Shown piece by piece: positions 57,461 through 64,000 of a DNA stretch of 64,000 bases. Positions within the stretch are counted from its first letter, which is position 1, and every line of letters starts with the position of its first letter. The notes beneath the pieces are model-generated. The model did no database searches, was not told the DNA's origin, and saw only the letters and a program-made list of their open reading frames with translations. The translations under genes and the position numbers were made by a program. The stretch is from a virus: IMG/VR virus record IMGVR_UViG_3300028376_000003, positions 62,001 through 126,000 of that record, one strand, 5' to 3'.

Positions 57461-59000
57461 TTTATGATTACCTTATGTATTAATATGATTACTACTAATA
57501 ATTAGCTTCGATTGTTGCGAAGGTCGGTTTTGATTACCTTATGTATTAATATGGTTACTATCTCCAAAAAGGGGTGTTAAGTCTACTTCGTAGTTGTGAT
57601 TACCTTACGTATTAATATGATTACTATCTACATAACTTTTACTCCTGGGAGAAGAGTAGTTGTGATTACCTTGCGTATTAATATGATTACTATCATCACG
57701 TTTACAATGATTAAAGGGGTGATGGTTGTGATTACCTTGCGTATTAATACGATTAGTACAAACCGCTAGCATTCATGTTGTGATTACCTTGTGTATTAAT
57801 ATGATTATTATCTCCTTTAACTGAAAATTAGACCATTTCATGTTGTGATTACCTTGCGTATTAATATGATTAATATTTCATATTCAGACAGTTTAAACGT
57901 GTATTTAGTTGTGATTACCTTATGTATTAATATGATTACTATCTAAAGTAGGAGGCAGAACATCATCTATATTGTTGTGATTACCTTACGTGTTAATATG
58001 ATTACTATCATGCTACCATGCTTTATAAAATAATTACCAGTTGAGATTACCTTACGTATTAATATGATTACTATCTTAAAATCAAAACAGCCAATATAGA
58101 CGAGTGTTGTGATTACCCTATGTATTAATATGATTACTATTTTTTGTATAATCCTAGCCATAATGGCGTTGTTGTGATTACCTTATGTATTAATATGATT
58201 ATTATCACTTTTCAAAAAGAGTCCTATTAAGTATTTGTTGTGATTACCTTGCGTATTAATATGATTACTATCAAAAATAACACTAAGATATTCAGGTTCT
58301 ATGTTATGATTACCTTACGTATTAATATGATCACTATCTAAGCCTTTTGGTAGATATTTGTGTTAAGGTTGTGATTACCCTATGTATTAATATGATTTCT
58401 ATATAGTGCTATTAAAGCATATGTCAATAAAGTGTTGTAATTACTACATTTAATTATTTAGTGGTTTGTTTTAAAATGTCAAAGAACTATTTTTATCTAT
58501 GTAGATAATTACCTTACGTATTAATATGATTACTATCAAAGAATGATGAAGCTACTTATTAAGCTACCGTTGTGATTACCTTACGTATTAATATGATTAC
58601 TATCTAGGAGGTCTTTTGCTACAAATTTTTATGGGTTGTGATTACCTTGCGTATTAATATGATTACTATCATAATCGAGTTGTTGGAACTTTGATTTGTG
58701 GTTGTGATTACCTTGTGTATTAATATGATTACTATCTTGCAAGATTTTCTAGCTTGCGTTGTAAGTGTTGTGATTACCTTGCGTATTAATATGATTACTA
58801 TCATGCTGTAATTAAGATGATGGTAGGTCCATGTTGTGATTACCTTGCGTATTAATATGATTACTATCTATCACGTACCAATTCATTTTTACCCTTATGT
58901 TGTGATTACCTTGCGTATTAATATGATTACTATCAGAAAATTTATCCAAAGGAATACTTATCCCGTTGTGATTACCTTGCGTATTAATATGATTACTATC
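57461..59000 (-). CRISPR. CRISPR array, 36-base repeats, 30-base spacers, 24 repeat units
   Basis: 23 recognisable repeats plus one decayed unit (58434-58469). On the minus strand the repeat starts GATAGTAATC and ends GGTAATCACAAC. Nearly all spacers are 30 bases (29-31); one is 16 bases (57761-57776) and the spacer after the decayed unit is 32. Repeats at the 58.6-59.0 kb end are identical, while those near 57.5-58.5 kb carry many substitutions, so the leader and newest end are at 59,000, next to cas6, and transcription runs on the minus strand like the cas genes. The repeat contains TATTAATA but no strong hairpin. Confidence 0.97.
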
Positions 59001-59003
59001 CTA

Positions 59004-59038
59004 ACTTATATATCTAGCTGAAAGCTAGATATATAAGT
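59004..59038. repeat. Perfect 16-base inverted repeat at the leader edge of the CRISPR array
   Basis: ACTTATATATCTAGCT, loop GAA, then the exact reverse complement. It lies 3 bases from the first repeat and 22 bases from the cas6 stop. It may end or process the cas7-cas5-cas6 transcript, or be a leader-binding site. Confidence 0.85.
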
Positions 59039-59060
59039 GTCATTTAGGATATAAAAACTA

Positions 59061-59765
59061 CTAAAATAGCTCTTCTTTTGGATGGTATTTGCTAATATTA
59101 TCAGTTCTAATTAGAGTCCCAAACCCCGAACCAGTGCTATTACCCAATCCATAATTATATATATGTTCAATAAGACTTCTATCACCATATATAGTGAGTG
59201 GACAATAGCTAGATTTGTTTCTGATGTTATTTACATAAACATTTATAGTTCTGTTTGATTTGTTATTATGACCAATTTCAATTTTGAAGTCTTTGAAACT
59301 TAATCCTTTATTTATCTTAGAAAACTTGGATCTAGTTTGTTCTTCTAAAGCTTTTTCAAATCCACTATCTTTTAATGTTAAAAATCCTAATTTTGTCTTT
59401 AGAAGAATACCATTCCTAAGTGTTTTAAAATGATTATATCCACTATAAAAATTTCCAGATATGTAATCAATACCATTTACTTTCATACCCTTTCCTAGAT
59501 TACCATCTAAATGTAATCCATTTATGACTTTACCGATAAAATCTTCTTTCAACGAACTCACAACAATAAAGCCACCATTTGGAAAATTTACATCTCGTCC
59601 ACCATTTATAAACACACCACCTTCTAGGTTTGATATTGTATAATCTGATACAGAGTTATGATATTTGTTGTTCTTGCCTAGACATTTATGTATAAATCCA
59701 TTTACTATTTTCTGATTATTAATTAATGGTTCAGTGTTTGGAGTAAAACTAATTTTAATTCTCAT
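59061..59765 (-). CDS. cas6: Cas6 crRNA-processing endoribonuclease
   Basis: 234 residues. It starts MRIKISFTPN as Cas6 proteins do, has a likely catalytic His36 in KYHNSVSDYTISNL, and ends with the glycine-rich loop GLGNSTGSGFGTL (206-218) typical of the second RRM-like domain. It cuts the array transcript within repeats. It resembles general Cas6 more than Cas6f. It lies 10 bases after cas5. Confidence 0.88.
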   Translation of the reverse strand: MRIKISFTPNTEPLINNQKIVNGFIHKCLGKNNKYHNSVSDYTISNLEGGVFINGGRDVNFPNGGFIVVSSLKEDFIGKVINGLHLDGNLGKGMKVNGIDYISGNFYSGYNHFKTLRNGILLKTKLGFLTLKDSGFEKALEEQTRSKFSKINKGLSFKDFKIEIGHNNKSNRTINVYVNNIRNKSSYCPLTIYGDRSLIEHIYNYGLGNSTGSGFGTLIRTDNISKYHPKEELF

Positions 59766-59775
59766 GTTTTATGTT

Positions 59776-60645
59776 TTAATGGTTAATAATTTGATTTGAT
59801 ATATCAGATACTTTTTTGTATTTATCAAACTCTCTGCTACTTATATCTTCTTCATCAATGATGCCATCAATAAATACAATACCACCATCTAATATAGTTG
59901 AAAATGGCTTCATCACACTCTCCCTTTCTCGTAAAAAGTCATTTACTGGTATTAATATTTCACCATTGTATATTTCAAACTTCTCAATACCACTATTTAC
60001 CAATATAGGACTTCCATCTTGTATTGATGAAGTTACAGTATTTTTACCAGTCTGGATAGTTCTAACCAATGCTGTTTTACCAAGTCTAGAAATAGCTACA
60101 AAAACAGCTTTGACTTTTGTGTCATCTTTTATATTTCTTATCTCTGACTCTATGTCTTTGTAGTTATATTCTAGAATGTTCTTTTTAAGTATTTTTGAAA
60201 ACTCCTTTACAAAATACCCCCAGGCTAGACCTTTATTATAAGTCATATATTTTCTAACTAGTTCCCAATTCAATTTAATTGATGGATTAAATGAATTGTA
60301 GAAAGCTTTCTTAGTTGATATAGTCTCTAGATACTTATTGACCTTATTGTTTTTAAAAACAGGTTTAAACACAGTTTCTACACGAATAAGTGAATTTGAC
60401 ACCAAGTCATCAATTTCACTTATTCTCTTATAAAAGACTTTTCTATGAAGAGGAACAGGTCTCTCACCTAGAAGTACATGAATTGAATTAGACAATTGAT
60501 GATGTGTTATTGGCTCTACATAAGAAAATAAGTTATTTCTATTAACTCTATGAACTTTAGGCCCAGAATATATAGACTTGTCTTTAGTGCCTTTATTATA
60601 CCTAAATAATTTGGCATCTTTGAATATTAGTTTAAGATATTCCAT
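59776..60645 (-). CDS. cas5: Cas5-like protein of a minimal type I effector
   Basis: 289 residues. It is diverged; the N-terminal segment YVEPITHHQLSNSIHVLLGE (about 42-61) occupies the place of the Cas5 P-P-S-A-L-x-G-L-L-G motif, and the position between cas7 and cas6 is the usual one for cas5. No Cas8 or other large subunit is encoded, so this protein may also do target-DNA (PAM) recognition, as Cas5fv does in type I-F2. The remaining 200 residues are not recognised and could be a fused or expanded part. Confidence 0.65.
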   Translation of the reverse strand: MEYLKLIFKDAKLFRYNKGTKDKSIYSGPKVHRVNRNNLFSYVEPITHHQLSNSIHVLLGERPVPLHRKVFYKRISEIDDLVSNSLIRVETVFKPVFKNNKVNKYLETISTKKAFYNSFNPSIKLNWELVRKYMTYNKGLAWGYFVKEFSKILKKNILEYNYKDIESEIRNIKDDTKVKAVFVAISRLGKTALVRTIQTGKNTVTSSIQDGSPILVNSGIEKFEIYNGEILIPVNDFLRERESVMKPFSTILDGGIVFIDGIIDEEDISSREFDKYKKVSDISNQIINH

Positions 60646-60654
60646 AAATTATTT

Positions 60655-61740
60655 TTATTTCTTTTTAGACTTTAATGCTTTCTCTTCAGCCGCCTCTTTG
60701 ATTATAGCCTTTTCTTTTTCGATACCTTTATTAATTCTTTCTTCTGTTTTTTCAACTATATGACCACTAACTTCCTCATAAAAATCAAAGGGTTTAAACG
60801 AGATATTTTTAATATCTTTCATATTTTTTATATCATCCCAACCTTCTGGATTTCTCATAGTATCTACATAAGGATCTCTTACTAGCTTTATTCTAACGCT
60901 AATTACATCAGCACTAGCATTACTTCTTTTTATTTGTGTTTTTAACAAACGGTATATATATTCTTTTACCAAATATACAACATTATCATCATTCAGCTTA
61001 ATACCATATTCTGCAAGATCTAGACATGATGTTGATAATTTGTAATATGCCAACTTTGTATCAGTGCTATTAAGATTCATATTCAAAGACTTTATCAATA
61101 TCTCAGCATTATCTGGATTAAATCCATATCTATCGAAAGCTGCATCACAAGATAAAAATTGTAATTGTCCAATGTCTATAAAGGAAGTACCACTATATTT
61201 TATATCTCCTAAAGACTCATATTGAAACAAGCTTGTACTACCCTTTCCAGAGATTGGAGACTTTTTACTACCTGCTTTAACTGCTTGTGGTAAAGTAGGT
61301 AGTGCAGTACATGTCTGTTGGATATTGCCTGTGGTTATTGGACCTTTTCTTTTTAAACTTTCACCCTTTGTTGCTTTCAAATAACCCTTTAGGATTGCAT
61401 GTGTAGATCCTAGGTAGTTATAAAGAGTATTCTTATCATATAAAGCTCTTGGGTTATCTTCTACGTAATCTTCTTTAAACAGTGCCTTGTTAAAACATTC
61501 TGCTGATATCTTAACCTTAAAATCTAACTGACCTTTCTCGTTATAGAAGAAATTCTTTTTAGAATAGTTACAATTATCGTTAATCTGTGCCAATGCTTTT
61601 ACTTTTGGCATTCTATCATCATCTTTTTTATTAGCATCTTTGAAGAACATGAACTTCTGATCTGTTGAATCAAAGTTTACAATACCACTTCCTTCTAATT
61701 TAAAGTCTACTAGAATACCACTTACTGGTGAATTACTCAT
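60655..61740 (-). CDS. cas7: Cas7-like backbone protein, resembling type I-F2 (I-Fv) Cas7
   Basis: 361 residues. The opening VSGILVDFKLEGSGIVNFDS and the central block STSLFQYESLGDIKYSGTSF followed by IDIGQLQFLSCDAAFDRYG fit my memory of the minimal type I-Fv Cas7 (GSITIEELQFISLDKKFDR). The rest has Cas7-like helical and strand segments and a long Lys/Glu tail. Multiple copies would coat the crRNA. First gene of the cas7-cas5-cas6 operon, with its own host-type promoter. Confidence 0.8.
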   Translation of the reverse strand: MSNSPVSGILVDFKLEGSGIVNFDSTDQKFMFFKDANKKDDDRMPKVKALAQINDNCNYSKKNFFYNEKGQLDFKVKISAECFNKALFKEDYVEDNPRALYDKNTLYNYLGSTHAILKGYLKATKGESLKRKGPITTGNIQQTCTALPTLPQAVKAGSKKSPISGKGSTSLFQYESLGDIKYSGTSFIDIGQLQFLSCDAAFDRYGFNPDNAEILIKSLNMNLNSTDTKLAYYKLSTSCLDLAEYGIKLNDDNVVYLVKEYIYRLLKTQIKRSNASADVISVRIKLVRDPYVDTMRNPEGWDDIKNMKDIKNISFKPFDFYEEVSGHIVEKTEERINKGIEKEKAIIKEAAEEKALKSKKK

Positions 61741-61770
61741 AATTTATGTTTTAAGTTTATATTATTTTGA

Positions 61771-61778
61771 CAAATATA
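61771..61778 (-). promoter_or_regulatory. Bacteroidetes-type -7 element TATATTTG for the cas operon
   Basis: Minus-strand TATATTTGTC, 30 bases before the cas7 ATG; no late box is present, so the cas genes should be early or constitutive. Confidence 0.65.
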
Positions 61779-61859
61779 CAAAACATATTCTATTAAAATG
61801 TAGTTTTTTACTTTTATTATGAGATAATACAGTAATCGATTATTTTACATAGTCAGAAT

Positions 61860-62255
61860 TTATAAATTTTCTTGTCTAAGCCTATCCCCAACCTCTTTAA
61901 TTATCTGATCATCAGATAATTCTGGGTTTTTTTCTTTTAATGTTCTAAATAACTCATTTTCTTCCTTTTGTAGTTTCTCAATCTCTTTATTCATGGGTGC
62001 CATAAGTGTTTCTAGCTTATTTCCCTCTACCTCTACCTCTTTAATAACCTCCATTAGCTTAGATATTGACTTCTCTGGATCAGTTACCTTCTTACTCTTG
62101 ATGTCTTTTTGTAGCTTATCTAGACTCTCTATATTCTTATCTAGAATAGATACTATTTCTTTTGATCTTTTGTGATATAGTTCTATATTAGATGAAACCT
62201 TTAAATACTCTTGTCTTATAGTTACTGCTGATTGTAATAAATTTTCTTGAATCAT
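61860..62255 (-). CDS. Coiled-coil hypothetical protein, 131 aa
   Basis: Almost wholly helical with heptad-like Leu/Ile spacing and alternating Lys/Glu (LDKLQKDIKSKKVTDPEKSI, IEKLQKEENELFRTLKEKN). No enzyme motif. Follows the 324-aa gene by 7 bases. A structural or scaffold-type role is possible. Confidence 0.65.
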   Translation of the reverse strand: MIQENLLQSAVTIRQEYLKVSSNIELYHKRSKEIVSILDKNIESLDKLQKDIKSKKVTDPEKSISKLMEVIKEVEVEGNKLETLMAPMNKEIEKLQKEENELFRTLKEKNPELSDDQIIKEVGDRLRQENL

Positions 62256-62262
62256 ATTATAT

Positions 62263-63237
62263 CTATTTTTTTAGTTCACTAATTCTTTTCTTACCCGCTT
62301 TTTTTACAGTCTTAGCAGTCTCGCCTTTTAAAGCTACATCAATTTCTTCTACTGTTTCTAACTTAGATATCGATTTAACCCTATCACTTGCACTAGGCTT
62401 TTTACTAGATTTAGCTTTAGGTTTAGATTCTTTCTTATCAGATTCAGATTCACCATAGACTTTTATCTCAATTTCTCTCTTAATTCTATCTTTTACTAAG
62501 GATGGATTATGTAATAACTCTCTAGTGAATTCCTCAGCTAAAAAATCAATAATAGATACATTATATGAATCCTCCATCATCTCTATAAAATCTAGACGAG
62601 GTATTTTCCTATCTATCTCTAAATCAAAAGTAAACGGTACATTCTTCTTGACATTTTTAAACATTGCTATAATCGGATCTTCATCTATCCTCTGTGTTTG
62701 TTGTATAGGTTCTGCATTAGATTGTCTTGTTGTAGTTTCCCTAGTTTCGCTAGTTTGTTTAGTATCATAAGATATATCTTGTGATTTTCTAGCATTACTA
62801 GGATTTTCACTAGGGGTATCATCACCGTTTATGATTCTATTCATAGCTTCATTCTGCTTATTCACACTATCAGAAACATCAACCTCAGCACCATACTTTT
62901 TAGCTAATGCTGCTCTTTCTTCCTCTTCGCTAGATTGTATGATTGCACTCTCATTACTAGAAGGTTTAAAAGAGTCATCTCTATCAAAACTAACATTTTC
63001 ATCAATCATATCATCTGTTTTTAGATTTTTGATGTCATTAAGCACACTAGAAAAGGCACTAGATGTATCTAAAAAAGAACTAGGATCTATTTGTTCCGAG
63101 TATTTAGATGTATCTAATAATACACTCTTATCAATCTTAGTCTTGTTTTCTAAAACTACAGTATCCCCAAAATTATCTAAAACTCTTATAGTTTCTCCTG
63201 TCTTATTGTTTCTAAAAGTTTTGTTAGCTAAAGTCAT
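62263..63237 (-). CDS. Charged, partly disordered hypothetical protein, 324 aa
   Basis: The start is placed at ATG 63237 (TLANKTFRNNKTGETIRVLD). The 41-codon extension upstream is hydrophobic/Asn-rich, reads through an AT-rich leader and is probably not translated. The protein has a small folded start (residues 1-45), a Ser/Glu-rich disordered middle, a more ordered segment at about 190-275 (VPFTFDLEIDRKIPRLDFIE) and a Lys-rich tail. It sits between the gp32-like protein and the coiled-coil gene. Function unknown. Confidence 0.6.
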   Translation of the reverse strand: MTLANKTFRNNKTGETIRVLDNFGDTVVLENKTKIDKSVLLDTSKYSEQIDPSSFLDTSSAFSSVLNDIKNLKTDDMIDENVSFDRDDSFKPSSNESAIIQSSEEEERAALAKKYGAEVDVSDSVNKQNEAMNRIINGDDTPSENPSNARKSQDISYDTKQTSETRETTTRQSNAEPIQQTQRIDEDPIIAMFKNVKKNVPFTFDLEIDRKIPRLDFIEMMEDSYNVSIIDFLAEEFTRELLHNPSLVKDRIKREIEIKVYGESESDKKESKPKAKSSKKPSASDRVKSISKLETVEEIDVALKGETAKTVKKAGKKRISELKK

Positions 63238-63353
63238 GTTATTTATTTTATTTTTTATTGTTTTAATAATTTTGTTTAAATATTCTATCAAAACACTTTT
63301 ATTATTTATTATTATATACTTAAATATTAATTTGTTTAATAATACAACAAAAA

Positions 63354-63381
63354 AAAGCACACATTGTATAATGTGTGCTTT
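63354..63381 (-). terminator. Terminator after the gp32-like gene
   Basis: AAAGCACACAT / ATGTGTGCTTT with a six-base loop, followed on the minus strand by eight T. It separates the gp32-like gene from the next. Confidence 0.85.
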
Positions 63382-63399
63382 CTTAATATTAACTATCTA

Positions 63400-64000
63400 C
63401 TAGAGGTCGTCAAAAAAGTCATCTTCGTCAGTACTAACTGCTTCTTCTTTACCTTCCGTGAAGTTATTCTCGAAATCGAAGTCGCTTGATTCGGGCTTTT
63501 GTTCAGAAGCACTAGTTGAATTAGCACTATTAAAGCTATTAGACGACTTACCAAGTAATATATTCGTAATTTCTGAAATTTTCGAATGTTGTTCGTCAGT
63601 AAGTGGCTTAGGACCGAAGTCTTCTACATTATGATCTCTATCTAATAAAAATCCTTTAATCTTTCCTTGTGCCTTTTGACTTACTTTGTTATTTTCATCT
63701 AAAGGTACATTCTTAAACTCTTTAGTTTCTTTAAAGTAGATTGGTAGAGATGTAGTTTGTTGCTTAAACATACTCATTTTGTAATCAGGGTAAGTTGCAT
63801 CTCCTGTAGAGATTTCTTTTACGATTAATACAAAGTCCTTACCATCTGCTAGTTCAAACACATTACAAGGTTCACCAGAGATTTCTCCATTCTTTTCTGC
63901 CGAAATCTTGTCCTTAATTGTCTTACCATACTGCATAACCATAATCTTACCAACTAACTCTGGTTGTTGCTCATCTTCAAGTACTAATACATAAGAGTAG
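63400..64000 (-). CDS. T4 gp32-like single-stranded DNA-binding protein, partial (5' end outside window)
   Basis: The frame is open to the window edge (about 200 codons visible). SYVLVLEDEQQPELVGKI, then MQYGKTIKDKI, follows the T4 gp32 core (SYVLVLED...GKVFxxRFGKKIxDKI), and KDFVLIVKEISTGDATYPDY follows [20 protein letters not shown]. The C-terminus is Ser/Asn-rich and ends in the acidic tail DEDDFFDDL, the protein-interaction tail of gp32. It coats ssDNA in replication and recombination. A zinc-binding part would lie mostly outside the window. This is the strongest single marker of T4-like ancestry here. Confidence 0.85.
   Translation of the reverse strand, partial: YSYVLVLEDEQQPELVGKIMVMQYGKTIKDKISAEKNGEISGEPCNVFELADGKDFVLIVKEISTGDATYPDYKMSMFKQQTTSLPIYFKETKEFKNVPLDENNKVSQKAQGKIKGFLLDRDHNVEDFGPKPLTDEQHSKISEITNILLGKSSNSFNSANSTSASEQKPESSDFDFENNFTEGKEEAVSTDEDDFFDDL

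Noticed and set aside
57967-59021. Open frames of 61-64 codons across 57.9-59.0 kb on both strands with repeated ITTIxHVIT-like or IIVILIRKVIT-like blocks
   Set aside because: They are read-through of the CRISPR repeats, whose 66-base unit is a multiple of three; not genes.
63238-63360. 41-codon N-terminal extension of the 324-aa protein
   Set aside because: Hydrophobic, very AT-rich, starts right at a terminator; the internal ATG at 63237 has a typical A-rich lead.
55158-64000. cas1, cas2 or cas8 near the array
   Set aside because: The neighbouring genes (coiled-coil, charged protein, gp32-like, virion proteins) show no such motifs.

Overview
This window looks like part of the genome of a very large, T4-like (contractile-tail type) bacteriophage of a Bacteroidetes host. 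The evidence is as follows. The DNA is strongly AT-rich, and start codons sit in A-rich stretches without Shine-Dalgarno sequences. Many genes are preceded by TATATTTG, the -7 element of Bacteroidetes promoters. Long tail or fibre proteins are present, one of them with BACON-type domains. The right edge holds the C-terminal part of a T4 gp32-like single-stranded DNA-binding protein. A second recurring box, TTAATATATA, lies 4-25 bases before the starts of structural genes and behaves like a T4-type late promoter. The window also encodes an ECF-like sigma factor that could read it.

Layout. 1-6.8 kb: two fibre genes on the minus strand (one partial; the other 1809 aa with an XRE helix-turn-helix at its N-terminus). 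6.9-10.6 kb: small genes plus M16 and M28 peptidases and a broken L7/L12-like gene. 10.6-20 kb: a minus-strand block with an S1-like protein, a UVR-motif protein and three virion proteins. 20-25.5 kb: plus-strand ligA, sigma factor, thioredoxin, SmpB and a DNA methyltransferase. 25.8-29 kb: two tRNA clusters. 29-39.8 kb: endolysin, NusA, exonuclease, a small alarmone hydrolase and many short unknown genes. 39.8-41.1 kb and 44.5-45.3 kb: two larger tRNA clusters, separated by virion genes. 45.4-52.2 kb: RNA-repair-like genes, Dam-like methylase and a ClpC-like unfoldase. 52.2-55 kb: virion genes. 55.1-61.8 kb: a compact CRISPR-Cas locus in the order cas7-cas5-cas6-array-cas3. 61.8-64 kb: a coiled-coil protein, a charged protein and the gp32-like protein.

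The most striking observation concerns the four groups of phage tRNA genes. Each is preceded by a short leader ORF and then a rho-independent terminator. Each leader peptide is rich in exactly the amino acids carried by the tRNAs that follow. EYYYEESE precedes tRNA-Tyr and tRNA-Glu. IAIIAIGKG precedes tRNA-Ile(UAU), two tRNA-Gly and tRNA-Ala, and four of its six Ile codons are the rare ATA. A leader made almost only of L, N, T, R, V, I, M and C precedes the Leu/Asn/Ile/Arg/Val/Cys/Thr/CAU cluster. NPQPQVDIDQDSD precedes a duplicated Asp-Gln-Pro set. In each case leader RNA can pair with one arm of the terminator. I read this as classical translation-coupled attenuation, used by a phage to make each tRNA only when that tRNA is scarce.

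Other genes fit the same theme of controlling or protecting host gene expression: NusA, the sigma factor, S1-like and L7/L12-like proteins, SmpB, a polynucleotide-kinase-like enzyme with a cyclic-phosphate-processing receiver domain protein, and a ppGpp-hydrolase-like protein. The CRISPR-Cas locus has no recognisable Cas8, Cas1 or Cas2, and its Cas7 resembles the minimal type I-F2 (I-Fv) family. All function calls come from reading motifs by eye; no database search was run.
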